From Calliopsis andreniformis (Eukaryota; Arthropoda; Insecta; Hymenoptera; Andrenidae), in contig NW_027480494.1 in assembly GCF_051401765.1 (NCBI RefSeq), positions 1,612,001 to 1,676,000 of the forward strand: DNA of 64,000 bases, read 5' to 3'. How positions within the stretch are numbered: the stretch's first letter is position 1; every line of letters begins with the position of its first letter. The notes below the pieces were generated by a model. It saw only the letters and a list, made by a program, of their open reading frames with translations. It made no database searches and was not told the origin of the DNA. Of the stretch, positions 42,101-56,000 are shown piece after piece. The translations under genes were made by a program, and so were the position numbers.

Positions 42101-43401
42101 GCCATAGCCATGGCCATGGTAGCCAAAGCCATAGCCATAACAGCCATAGCCATAGACATAGCCATAGCCATAGCAGTCATAGCCATAGCCATAGCCATAG
42201 CAGCCATGGCCATAGCCATAGCCATAGCAGCCATAGCCATAGCCATAGCAGCCATAGCCATAGCCATAGCAGCCATAGCCATAGCCATAGCAGCCATAGC
42301 CATAGCCATAGCAGTTATAGCCATAGACATAGCCATAGCAGCCATAGCCATAGCCATAGCCATAGCAGACATAGCCATAGCCATAGCAGCCATAGCCATA
42401 GCCAAACCCATAGCAGCCATAGCCATAGCCATAGCAGACATAGCCATAGCCATAGCCATAGCAGCCGTATCCATAGCCATAGTAGCCATAGCCATAGCCA
42501 TAGCAGCCATAGTCGCCATAGCCATAACCATAGCAGCCATAGCCATAGCCATAGCAGACATAGCCATAGCCATAGCCATAGGAGCCGTATCCATAGCCAT
42601 AGTAGCCATAGCCATAGCCATAGCAGCCACAGCCGCTATAGCCATAGCCATAGCAGCCATAGCCATAGCCATTGCAGCCATAGCCATAGCCATAGCAGCC
42701 ATAGCCATAGCCATACCCATAGCAGCCATAGCCATAGCCATAGCAGTCATGGCCATAGCCATAGACAAAGCAACCATAGCCATAGCCACAGCCATAGCAG
42801 CCATAGCCATAACCATAGCAGCCATAGCCATAGCCATAGCAGACATAACCACAGCCATAGCAGCCATAGCCATAGCAGCCGCAGCCATAGCCATAGCCAT
42901 AGCAGCCATAGCCATAGCCATAGCCGCCACAGCCATGGCCATAGTATCCAAAACCATAGCCATAGCAGCCATAGCCAAAGACATAGCCATAGCAGACATA
43001 GCCATAGCCATAGCCATAGCAGCCATAGCCATATCCATAGCAGCCATAGCCGTAGCCATAGCAGCCATAGCCATAGCCAATGCAGCCATAACCATAGCCA
43101 TAGCATCCATAGCGATAGCCATAGCAGCCGTAGGCAGAGCCATAGCAACCATAGCTATATCCATAGCTGACACACACATAGCCACAGCCATAGCAGCCAT
43201 AATCATAGCCATAGCCATAGCAGGCAATGCCATAGCCATAGCCATAGCAGCTGTAGCCATTGCCAAAGCGGCCATAGCCATAGCCACAGCAGCCTTAGCC
43301 ATAGCCATAGCCATAGCAGACATAGCCATAGCCATAGCCATAGCAGCCTTGGCCGTAGCCATAGTCATAGCAGACATAGCCATAGCCATAGCCATAGCAG
43401 C

Positions 43402-45415
43402 CATAGCCACAGCCATAGCAGCCGTAGCCATAGCAGCCGCAGCCATAGCCATAGCCATAGCAGCCATTGCCATAGCCATTAGAGCCATAACCACAGCCAT
43501 AGCAGCCATAGCCATAGCCATAACAGCCATAGGCATATCCATAGCAGCGAGAGCCAGAGCCGCAGCAGCCGTAGACATAGCCATATCCTTAGCAGCCATA
43601 GACATAACCATAGCCATAGCAGCCATAGCTATAGCCATAGCTGCCATAGCCATGGCCATAGTAGCCAAAGCCATAGCCATAGCAGCCATTGACATAGCCA
43701 TAGCAGTCATAGCCATAGCCATAGCCATAACAGCCATAGGCATAGCCATAGCCATAGCAGCCATAGCCATAGCCATAGCCATAGCAGCCATAGCCATAGC
43801 CATAGCAGCCATAGCAATAGCCATAGCAGCCATAACCACAGCCATAGCAGCCATAGCCATAGCCATAGCAGCCATAGCCATAGCCATAGCAGTTATAGCC
43901 ATAGACATAGCCATAGCAGCCATAGCCATAGCCATAGCCATAGCAGACATAGCCATAGCCATAGCAGCCATAGCCATTGCCAAACCCATAGCAGCCATAG
44001 CCATAGCCAAACCCATAGCAGCCATAGCCATAGCCATAGCAGTCATGGCCATAGCCATAGACAAAGCAGCCATAGCCATAGCCACAGCCATAGCAGCCAT
44101 AGCCATAACCATAGCAGCCATAGCCATAGCCATAGCAGACATAACCACAGCCACAGCAGCCATAGCCATAGCCATAGCAGCCATAGCCATAGCCATAGCA
44201 GCCAGAGCCAGAGCCACAGCAGCCGTAGACATAGCCATAGCCTTAGGGGCCATAGACATAACCATAGCCATAGCAGCCATAGAAATAGCCATAGCAGCCA
44301 TAGCCATAGCCATTGCAGCCATAGCCATAGCCATAGCAGCCATAGCCATAGCCATACCCATAGCAGCCATAGCCATAGCCATAGCCATAGCAGCCATAGC
44401 CATAGCCATAGCAGCCATAGCCACAGCCATAGCAGCCGTAGCCATAGCAGCCGCAGCCATAGCCATAGCCATAGCAGCCATTGCCATAGCCATTGCAGCC
44501 ATAACCACAGCCATAGCAGCCATAGCCATAGCCATAACAGCCATAGGCATATCCATAGCAGCGAGAGCCAGAGCCGCAGCAGCCGTAGACATAGCCATAT
44601 CCTTAGCAGCCATAGACATAACCATAGCCATAGCAGCCATAGCTATAGCCATAGCTGCCATAGCCATGGCCATAGTAGCCAAAGCCATAGCCATAGCAGC
44701 CATTGACATAGCCATAGCAGTCATAGCCATAGCCATAGCCATAACAGCCATAGGCATAGCCATAGCCATAGCAGCCATAGCCATAGCCATAGCCATAGCA
44801 GCCATAGCCATAGCCATAGCAGCCATAGCAATAGCCATAGCAGCCATAACCACAGCCATAGCAGCCATAGCCATAGCCATAGCAGCCATAGCCATAGCCA
44901 TAGCAGTTATAGCCATAGACATAGCCATAGCAGCCATAGCCATAGCCATAGCCATAGCAGACATAGCCATAGCCATAGCAGCCATAGCCATAGCCAAACC
45001 CATAGCAGCCATAGCCATAGCCAAACCCATAGCAGCCATAGCCATAGCCATAGCAGTCATGGCCATAGCCATAGACAAAGCAGCCATAGCCATAGCCACA
45101 GCCATAGCAGCCATAGCCATAACCATAGCAGCCATAGCCATAGCCATAGCAGACATAACCACAGCCACAGCAGCCATAGCCATAGCCATAGCAGCCATAG
45201 CCATAGCCATAGCAGCCAGAGCCAGAGCCACAGCAGCCGTAGACATAGCCATAGCCTTAGGGGCCATAGACATAACCATAGCCATAGCAGCCATAGAAAT
45301 AGCCATAGCAGCCATAGCCATAGCCATTGCAGCCATAGCCATAGCCATAGCAGCCATAGCCATAGCCATACCCATAGCAGCCATAGCCATAGCCATAGCC
45401 ATAGCAGCCATAGCC
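43402..45415. repeat. 1014-bp tandem duplication (macro-copy B)
   Basis: This is the counterpart of the duplication at 19830-21843, displaced by 23572 bp, with the same diagnostic difference between its two halves (CCATTAGAGCC versus CCATTGCAGCC). Confidence 0.88.
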
Positions 45416-45526
45416 ATAGCCATAGCAGCCATAGCAATAGCCATATCAGCCATAACCACAGCCATAGCAGCCATAGCCATAGCCATAGCAGCCATAGCCA
45501 TAGCCATAGCAGTTATAGCCATAGAC

Positions 45527-45544
45527 ATAGCCAAAAGCAGCCAT
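45527..45544. other. Frame-changing indel, copy B
   Basis: The AAAA run at 45533-45536 lies exactly 23572 bp from the one at 21961-21964, in the same local context, so both descend from one mutation. After it, the Ala-Ile phase of the + strand shifts again by one base and then stays in one phase to the end of the window. Confidence 0.92.
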
Positions 45545-47039
45545 AGCCAAAGACATAGCCATAGCAGCCATAGCCATAGCCATAGCCATAGCCATAGCAG
45601 CCATAGCCATAGCCATAGCAGACATAGCCATAGCCATAGCCATAGCCATAGCAGCCGTATCCATAGCCATAGTAGCCATAGCCATAGCCATAGCAGCCAT
45701 AGCAGCCATAGCCGCCATAGCCATAGCCATAGCAGCCATAGCCATAGCCATTGCAGCCATAGCCATAGCCATAGCAGCCATAGCCATAGCCATACCCATA
45801 GCAGCCATAGCCATAGCCATAGCAGTCATGGCCATAGCCATAGACAAAGCAACCATAGCCATAGCCACAGCCATAGCAGCCATAGCCATAACCATAGCAG
45901 CCATAGCCATAGCCATAGCAGACATAACCACAGCCATAGCAGCCATAGCCATAGCCATAGCAGCCATAGCCATCGCCATAGCCTTAGCAGCAATCGCCAT
46001 AGTCATAGCCATAGCCATAGCAGCTATAGACATAACCATAGCCATAGCAGCCATAGAAATAGCCATAGCCGCCACAGCCATGGCCATTGTATCCAAAACC
46101 ATAGCCATAGCTGCCATAGCCATGGCCATAGTAGCCAAAGCCATAGCCATAGCAGCCATAGCCATAGACATAGACATAACCATAGCAGCCATAGCCATAG
46201 CCATAGCCATAACCATAGCAGCCATAGCCATAGCCGTAGCAGCCATAGCCATAGCCATAGCAGCCATAGCAGCCATAGCGATAGCCATAGCAGCCATAGG
46301 CATACCCACAGCAGCCGGAGCCAGAGCCACAGCAGCCGTAGACATAGCCATAGCCTTAGCATTAATAGCCATAACCATAGCCATAGCAGCCATAGCCATA
46401 GCCATAGCAGCCATAGCCATAGCCAAACCCATAGCAGCCATAGCCATAGCCATAGCAGTCATGGCCATAGCCATAGACAAAGCAGCCATAGCCATAGCCA
46501 CAGCCACAGCAGCCATAGCCATAACCGTAGCAGCCATAGCCATAGCCATAGCAGACATAACCACAGCCACAGCAGCCATAGCCATAGCCATAGCAGCCAT
46601 AGCCGTAACCATAGCTATAGTAGCCATAGCCATAGCAGCCATAGCCATATCCATAGCAGCCAGAGCCAGAGCCACAGCAGCCGTAGACATAGCCATAGCA
46701 GCCATAGCCATAGCCATAGCAGCCATAGCCATAGCCATAGCTGACATAGTCATAACCATAGCCAAAGCAGCCATAGCCATAGCCATAGCAGCCATAGCCG
46801 TAGCCATAGCAGCCATAGCCATAGCCATTGCAGCCATAGCCATAGCCATAGCAGCCATAGCGATAGCCGTAGCAGCCGTAGGCATAGCCATAGCAGCCAT
46901 AGCTATATCCATAGCAGACACACACATAGCCACAGCCATAGCAGCCATAATCATTGCCATAGCCATAGCAGCCATAGCCATGGCCATAGCCATAGCCATA
47001 GCAGCCGATGCCATATCCATAGCCATAGCAGCTGTAGCC

Positions 47040-50000
47040 ATAGCCATACCCATAGCAGCCATAGCCATAGCCATAGCAGTCATGGACATAGCCATAGACA
47101 AAGCAACCATAGCCATAGCCACAGCCATAGCAGCCATAGCCATAACCATAGCAGCCATAGCCATAGCCATAGCAGACATAACCACAGCCATAGCAGCCAT
47201 AGCCATAGCCATAGCAGCCATAGCCATCGCCATAGCCTTAGCAGCAATAGCCATAGTCATAGCCATATCCATAGCAGCTATAGCCATAGCCATAGCCATA
47301 GCAGCCACAGCCGTAGCCATAGCAGCCATAGCCATAGCCATAGCAGCCATAGTAGACATAGCCATAGCCATAGCAGCCATAGCCATAGCCATAGCAGCCA
47401 TAGCCATAGCTATAGCAGCCAGACCCGGAGCCACAGCAGCCGTAGACATAGCCATAGCCTTAGCAGCCATAGCCATAACCATAGCTATAGCAGCCATAGC
47501 CATAGCAGCCATAGACATATCCATAGCAGCCAGAGCCAGAGCCACAGCAGCCGTAGACATAGCCATAGCATCCATAGCCATAGCAGCCGTAGCCATAGCC
47601 ATAGCTGCCATAGTCATAACCTTAGCCATTGCAGCCATAGCCATAGCCATAGCAGCCATAGCCGTAGCCATAGCAGCCATAGCCATAGTCATAGCAGCCA
47701 TAGCCATAGCCATAGCAGCCATAGCGATAGCCGTAGCAGCCGTAGGCATAGCCATAGCAGCCATAGCTATATCCATAGCAGACACACACATAGCCACAGC
47801 CATAGCAGCCATAATCATAGCCATAGCCATAGCAGCCAATGCCATAGCCATAGCCATAGCCATAGCAGCCGATGCCATATCCATAGCCATAGCAGCTGTA
47901 GCTATTGCCAAAGCGGCCATAGCCATAGCCACAGCAGCCTTAGCCATAGACATAGCCATAGCAGACATAGCCATAGCCATAGCCATAGCAGCCTTAGCCA
48001 TAGCCATAGTCATAGCAGCCATAGCCATAGCCATAGCCATAGCAGCCATAGCCAAAGCCATAGCAGCCATAGCCATAGCAGCCGCAGCCATAGCCATAGC
48101 CATAGCAGCCATAGCCATAGCCTTAGCCGCCACAGCCATCGCCATAGTATCCAAAACCATAGCCATAGCAGCCATAGCCAAAGACACAGCCATAGCAGCC
48201 ATAGCCATAGCCATAGCCATAGCAGCCATAGCCATATCCATAGCAGCCATAGCCGTAGCCATAGCAGCCATAGCCATAGCCAATGCAGCCATAACCATAG
48301 CCATAGCATCCATAGCGATAGCCATAGCAGCCGTAGGCAGAGCCATAGCAACCATAGCTATATCCATAGCAGACACACACATAGCCACATCCATAGCAGC
48401 CATAATCATAGCCATAGCCATAGCAGCCAATGCCATAGCCATAGCCATAGCAGCTGTAGCCATTGCCAAAGCGGCCATAGCCATAGCCACAGCAGCCTTA
48501 GCCATAGCCATAGCCATAGCAGACATAGCCATAGCCATAGCCATAGCAGCCTTGGCCGTAGCCATAGTCATAGCAGACATAGCCATAGCCATAGCCATAG
48601 CAGCCATAGCCATAGCCATAGCAGCCGTAGCCATAGCAGCCGCAGCCATAGCCATAGCCATAGCAGCCATTGCCATAGCCATTGCAGCCATAACCACAGC
48701 CATAGCAGCCATAGCCATAGCCATAGCAGCCATAGGCATATCCATAGCAGCGGGAGCCAGAGCCGCAGCAGCCGTAGACATAGCCATATCCTTAGCAGCC
48801 ATAGACATAACCATAGCCATAGCAGACATGGCTATAGCCATAGCTGCCATAGCCATGGCCATAGTAGCCAAAGCCATAGCCATGGCAGCCATAGCCATAG
48901 ACATAGACATAGCCATAGCAGCCATAGCCATAGCCATAGCCATAACCATAGCAGCCATAGCCATAGCCGTAGCAGCCATAGCCATAGCCATAGCAGCCGT
49001 AGCAGCCATAGCGATAGCCATAGCAGCCATAGGCATACCCATAGCAGCAGGAGCCAGAGCCACAGCAGCCGTAGACATAGCCATAGCCTTAGCATTCATA
49101 GCCATAACCATAGCCATAGCAGCCATAGCCATAGCCATAGCAGCCATAGCGATAGCCATAGCAGCCATAGCCATAGACATAGCAGTCATAGCCATAGCCA
49201 TAGCCATAACAGCCATAGCAATAGCAGCCATAGCCATAGCCATAGCCATAGCCGTAGCAGCCATAGCCATAGCCATAGCAGCCATAGCCATAGCCATAGC
49301 AACCATAGCCATAGCCAGAGCAGTCATAGCCACAGCCATAGCAGTCATGTCCATAGCCATAGCAGCCATAGGCATAGCCATACCCATAGTAGCCAAAGCC
49401 GTAGCCATAGCAGCCATAGCCATAGCCATATCCATAGCGACCATAGCCATAGCCATAGCAGTGATAGAAATAGCCATAGCCATAGCAGCCATGGCCATAG
49501 CCATAGCCATAGCAGCCATAGCCATAGCCATAGCAGCCATAGCCATAGCCATAGCAGACATAGCCACAGCCATAGCAGCCATAGCCATAGCCATAGCTGC
49601 CATAGGCATAGCCATACCCATAGCAGCCATTGACATAGCCATAGCAGTCATAGCCATAGCCATAGCCATAACAGCCATAGCCATAGCCATAGCCATAGCA
49701 GCCATAGCCATAGCCATAGCAGCCATAGCAATAGCCATAGCAGCCATAACCACAGCCATAGCAGCCATAGCCATAGCCATAGCAGCCATAGCCATAGCCA
49801 TAGCAGTTATAGCCATAGACATAGCCATAGCAGCCATAGCCATAGCCATAGCCATAGCAGACATAGCCATAGCCATAGCAGCCATAGCCATAGCCAAACC
49901 CATAGCAGCCATAGCCATAGCCATAGCAGTCATGGCCATAGCCATAGACAAAGCAGCCATAGCCATAGCCACAGCCACAGCAGCCATAGCCATAGCCATA

Positions 50001-53000
50001 GCAGACATAACCACAGCCACAGCAGCCATAGCCATAGCCATAGCAGCCATAGCCGTAACCATAGCTATAGTAGCCATAGCCATAGCAGCCATAGCCATAT
50101 CCATAGCAGCCAGAGCCAGAGCCACAGCAGCCGTAGACATAGCCATAGCAGCCATAGCCATAGCCATAGCAGCCATAGCCATAGCCATAGCTGACATAGT
50201 CATAAGCATAGCCATAGCAGCAATGGCCATAGCCATAGCAGCCATAGCCATAGCCATAGCAGTCATAGCTATAGCCATAGCCATAGCAGCCATAGCCATA
50301 GCCATAGCCATAGCAGCCACAGCCATAGCCATAGCAGCCATAGCCATAGCCATACCCATAGCAGCCATAGACATAGCCATAGCCGTCATAGCCATAGCCA
50401 CAGCCATAGCAGCCGTATCCATAGCCATAGTAGCCATAGCCATAGCCATAGCAGCCATAGCCGCCATAGCCATAGCCATAGCAGCCATAGCCATAGCCAT
50501 TGCAGCCATAGCCATAGCCATAGCAGCCATAGCCATAGACATACCCATAGCAGCCATAGCCATAGCCATAGCAGTCATGGCCATAGCCATAGACAAAGCA
50601 ACCATAGCCATAGCCACAGCCATAGCAGCCATAGCCATAACCATAGCAGCCATAGCCATAGCCATAGCAGACATAACCACAGCCATAGCAGCCATAGCCA
50701 TAGCCATAGCAGCCATAGCCATCGCCATAGCCTTAGCAGCAATAGCCATAGTCATAGCCATAGCCATAGGAGCTATAGCCATAGCCATAGCCATAGCAGC
50801 CATTGCCATAGCCATAGCAGCCATAACCACAGCCATAGCGGCCATAGCCATAGCCATAGCAGCCAGAGCCATAGCAGCCAGAGCCAGAGCCACAGCAGCC
50901 GTAGACATAGCCATAGCCTTAGCAGCCATAGACATAATCATAGCCATAGCAGCCATAGCCATAGCCACAGCAGCCACAGCCATGGCCATAGTAGCCAAAG
51001 CCATAGCCATGGCCATAGTAGCCAAAGCCATAGCCATTGCAGCCATAGCCATAGACATAGCCATAGCCGCCAAAACCATAGACGTAGCCATAGCCATAGC
51101 AGCCATACCAATGGCCATAGTAGCCAAAGCCGTAGCCATAGCAGCCATAGCCATAGCCATATCCATAGCGGCCATAGCCATAGCCATAGCAGTCATAGCC
51201 ATAGCCATAGCCATAACAGCCATAGCCATAGCCATAGCCATAGCCATAGCAGCCATAGCCATAGCCATAGCAGCCATAGCCATAGCCATAGCAGACATAG
51301 CCACAGCCATAGCAGCCATAGCCATAGCCATAGCTGCCATAGGCATAGCCATACCCATAGCAGCCATAGACATAGCCATAGCAGTCATAGCCATAGCCAT
51401 AGCCATAGCAGCCATAGCCATAGCCATAGCTGCCATAGGCATAGCCATACCCATAGCAGCCATTGACATAGCCATAGCAGTCATAGCCATAGCCATAGCC
51501 ATAACAGCCATAGCCATAGCCATAGCCATAGCAGCCATAGCCATAGCCATAGCAGCCATAGCAATAGCCATAGCCATAGCCATAGCCATAGCAGCCATAG
51601 CCATAGCCATAGCAGCCATAGCCATAGCCATAGCAGACATAGCCAAACCCATAGCAGCCATAGCCATAGCCATAGCAGTCATGGCCATAGCCATAGACAA
51701 AGCAGCCATAGCCATAGCCACAGCCACAGCAGCCATAGCCATAACCGTAGCTGCCATAGCCATAGCCATAGCAGACATAACCACAGCCACAGCAGTCATA
51801 GCCATAGCCATAGCAGCCATAGCCGTAACCATAGCTATAGTAGCCATAGCCATAGCAGCCATAGCCATATCCATAGCAGCCAGAGCCAGAGCCACAGCAG
51901 CCGTAGACATAGCCATAGCAGCCATAGCCATAGCTATAGCAGCCATAGCCATAGCCATAGCTGACATGGTCATAACCATAGCCATAGCAGCCATAGCCAT
52001 AGCCATAGCAGCCATAGTCGTAGCCATAGCAGCCATAGCCATAGCCATAGCAGCCATAGTCGTAGCCATAGCAGCCATAGGCATAGCCATTGCAGCCATA
52101 GCCATAGCCATAGCAGCCATAGCGATAGCCGTAGCAGCCGTAGGCATAGCCATAGCAGCCATAGCTATATCCATAGCAGACACACACATAGCCACAGCCA
52201 TAGCAGCCATAATCATAGCCATAGCCATAGCAGCCATAGCCATGGCCATAGTAGCCAAAGCCATAGCCATAGCAGCCATATCCGTAGACATAGCCATAGC
52301 AGCCATAGCCATAGCCACAGCCATAGCCATTGCCATAGCAGCCATAGTCATAGCCATAGCAGCCATAGCCATAGGCATAGCAGCCATAGCCATAGCCATA
52401 GCAGCCATAGCCATAGCCATAGCAGTCATAGTTATAGCCATAGCCATAGCAGCCATAGCCATAGCCATAGCCATAGCAGCCACAGTCATAGCCATAGCAG
52501 CCATAGCCATAGCCATACCCATAGCAGCCATAGACATAGCCATAGCCGTCATAGCCATAGCCACAGCCATAGCAGCCATAGCCATAGCCGTAGCCATAGC
52601 AGCCATAGCCATAGCCATAGCAGCCATAGCAATAGCCATAGCAGCCATAACCACAGCCATAGCAGCCATAGCCATAGCCATAGCAGCCATAGCCATAGCC
52701 ATAGCAGCCAGAGCCAGAGCCACAGCAGCCATAGACATAGCCATAGCCTTGGCAGCCATAGCCATAGCCATAGCCATAGCAGCCATAGCCATTGCCATAG
52801 CAGCCATAGCAATAGCCATAGCAGCCATAACCACAGCCATAGCAGCCATAGCCATAGCCATAGCAGCCATAGCCATAGCCATAGCAGTTATAGCCATAGA
52901 CATAGCAGCCATAGGCACACCCATAGCAGCCGGAGCCAGAGCCACAGCAGCCGTAGACATAGCCATAGCCTTAGCAGCCATAGCCATAGCCATAGCCATA

Positions 53001-56000
53001 GCAGCCATAGCCATAGCCATAGCAGCCATACCAATGGCCATAGTAGCCAAAGCCGTAGCCATAGCAGCCATAGCCATAGCCATATCCATAGCGGCCATAG
53101 TCATAGCCATAGCAGTCATAGCCATAGCCATAGCCATAGCAGCCATGGCCATAGCCATAGCCATAGCAGCCATAGCCATAGCCATAGCAGCCATAGCCAT
53201 AGCCATAGCAGACATAGCCACAGCCATAGCAGCCATAGCCATAGCCATAGCTGCCATAGGCATAGCCATACCCATAGCAGCCATAGACATAGCCATAGCA
53301 GTCATAGCCATAGCCATAGCCATAGCAGCCATAGCCATAGCGATAGCCATAGCAGCCATAGCCATAGCCATAGCAGCCATAGCAATAGCCATAGCAGCCA
53401 TAACCACAGCCATAGCAGCCATAGCCATAGCCATAGCAGCCATAGCCATAGCCATAGCAGTTATAGCCATAGACATAGCCATAGCAGCCATAGCCATAGC
53501 CATAGCCATAGCAGACATAGCCATAGCCATAGCAGCCATAGCCATAGCCAAACCCATAGCAGCCATAGCCATAGCCATAGCAGTCATGGCCATAGCCATA
53601 GACAAAGCAGCCATAGCCATAGCCACAGCCATAGCAGCCATAGCCATAGCCATAGCAGCCATAGCCATAGCCATAGCAGACATAACCACAGCCACAGCAG
53701 CCATAGCCATAGCCATAGCAGCCATGGCAATAGCCATAGCAGCCATAACCACAGCCATAGTAGCCATAGCCATAGCCATAGCAGCCATAGCCATAGCCAT
53801 AGCAGCCATGGCCATAGCCATAGCCATAGCAGCCATAGCCATAGCCATAGCAGCCATAGCCATAGCCATAGCAGACATAGCCACAGCCATAGCAGCCATA
53901 GCCATAGCCATAGCTGCCATAGGCATAGCCATACCCATAGCAGCCATAGACATAGCCATAGCAGTCATAGCCATAGCCATAGCCGCCATAGCCATGGCCA
54001 TAGTATCCAAAACCATAGCCATAGCAGCCATAGCCATAGACATAGCCATAGCAGCCATAGCCATAGCCATAGTAGCCATAGGCATAGCCATAGCAGCCAT
54101 AGCCGCCATAGCCATAGCCATAGCAGCCATAGCCATAGCCATTGCAGCCATAGCCATAGCCACAGCAGCCATAGCCATAGCCATACCCATAGCAGCCATA
54201 GCCATAGCCATAGCAGCCATAGCCATCGCCATAGCCTTAGCAGCAATAGCCATAGTCATAGCCATAGCCATAGGAGCTATAGCCATAGCCATAGCCATAG
54301 CAGCCAGAGCCATAGCAGCCAGAGCCAGAGCCACAGCAGCCGTAGACATAGCCATAGCCTTAGCAGCCATAGACATAATCATAGCCATAGCAGCCATAGC
54401 CATAGCCACAGCAGCCACAGCCATGGCCATAGTAGCCAAAGCCATAGCCATGGCCATAGTAGCCAAAGCCATAGCCATTGCAGCCATAGCCATAGACATA
54501 GCCATAGCCGCCAAAACCATAGCCGTAGCCATAGCCATAGCAGCCATAGAAATAGCCATAGCCGCCACAGCCATGGCCATTGTATCCAAAACCATAGCCA
54601 TAGCAGCCATAGCCAAAGACATAGCCATAGCAGCCATAGCCATAGCCATAGCCATATCCATAGCAGCCATAGCCATAGCCATAGCAGACATAGCCATAGC
54701 CATAGCCATAGCAGCCGTATCCATAGCCATAGTAGCCATAGCCATAGCCATAGCAGCCATAGTCGCCATAGCCATACCCATAGCAGCCATAGACATAGCC
54801 ATAGCAGTCATAGCCATAGCCATAGCCATAGCAGCCATAGCCATAGCCATAGCAGTCATGGCCATAGCCATAGACAAAGCAACCATAGCCATAGCCACAG
54901 CCATAGCAGCCATAGCCATAACCATAGCAGCCATAGCCATAGCCATAGCAGCCATAGCCATAGCCATAGCAGTCATAGCTATAGACATAGCCATAGCAGC
55001 CATAGCCATAGCCATAGCCATAGCAGCCACAGCCATAGCCATAGCAGCCATAGCCAAAGACATAGCCATAGCAGCCATAGCCATAGCCATAGCAGTCATG
55101 GCCATAGCCATAGACAAAGCAACCATAGCCATAGCCACAGCCATAGCAGCCATAGCCATAACCATAGCAGCCATAGCCATAGCCATAGCAGCCATAGCCA
55201 TAGCCATAGCAGTCATAGCTATAGCCATAGCCATAGCAGCCATAGCCATAGCCATAGCCATAGCAGCCACAGCCATAGCCATAGCAGCCATAGCCATAGC
55301 CATACCCATAGCAGCCATAGACATAGCCATAGCCGTCATAGCCATAGCCACAGCCATAGCAGCCATAGCCATAGCCATAGCCATAGCAGCCATAGCCATA
55401 GCCATAGCAGCCATAGCAATAGCCATAGCAGCCATAACCACAGCCATAGCAGCCGTAGCCATAGCCATAGCAGCCATAGCCATAGCCATAGCAGCCAGAG
55501 CCAGAGCCACAGCAGCCGTAGACGTAGCCATAGCCTTGGCAGCCATAGCCATAGCCATAGCCATAGCAGCCATAGCCATAGCCATAGCAGCCATAGCAAT
55601 AGCCATAGCAGCCACAACCACAGCCATAGCAGCCATAGCCATAGCCATAGCAGCCATAGCCATAGCCATAGCAGTTATAGCCATAGACATAGCAGCCATA
55701 GGCATACCCATAGCAGCCGGAGCCAGAGCCACAGCAGCCGTAGACATAGCCATAGCCTTAGCAGCCATAGCCATAGCCATAGCCATAGCAGCCATAGCCA
55801 TAGCCATAGCAGCCATACCAATGGCCATAGTAGCCAAAGCCGTAGCCATAGCAGCCATAGCCATAGCCATATCCATAGCGGCCATAGCCATAGCCATAGC
55901 AGTCATAGCCATAGCGATAGCCATAGCAGCCATGGCCATAGCCATAGCCATAGCAGCCATAGCCATAGCCATAGCAGCCATAGCCATAGCCATAGCAGAC

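Larger units (their letters stand above)
21966..45532 (+). other. Second open Ala-Ile frame, phase-shifted, probably not a gene
   Basis: After the one-base gain at 21961 the Ala-Ile reading continues in the next phase with no stop to 45532. There the homologous one-base gain shifts it into His-Ser, ending near 46742. Its last part is nearly a copy of the last part of the first Ala-Ile frame because the DNA is duplicated. A third open stretch in yet another phase runs from 45537 to the window end. Confidence 0.8.
21962..45534 (-). other. Open Ala-Met frame of repeat composition, probably not a gene
   Basis: The - strand phase GCT ATG GCT GCT is open for over 23 kb between the two one-base gains, then shifts into the Tyr-Gly frame and ends at TAA near 21685. 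ATG is a regular codon of the repeat, so apparent starts are meaningless. A second open stretch of the same kind runs from 45536 to the window end. The predicted polymer has no known family, and as with the Ala-Ile frame the unit codons cannot mutate to stops in one step. Confidence 0.8.
30248..46989. repeat. Macro-repeat copy B
   Basis: This block is collinear with copy A as described there. Differences from A include the 1104-bp duplication at 34040-36128, the absence of the 1368-bp duplication, a 9-bp gain near 45700 (an extra GCAGCCATA), a 6-bp gain near 32250, and scattered single-base changes such as CCATATCAGCC near 45443. Its inner part is in turn the partner of copy C. Confidence 0.88.
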
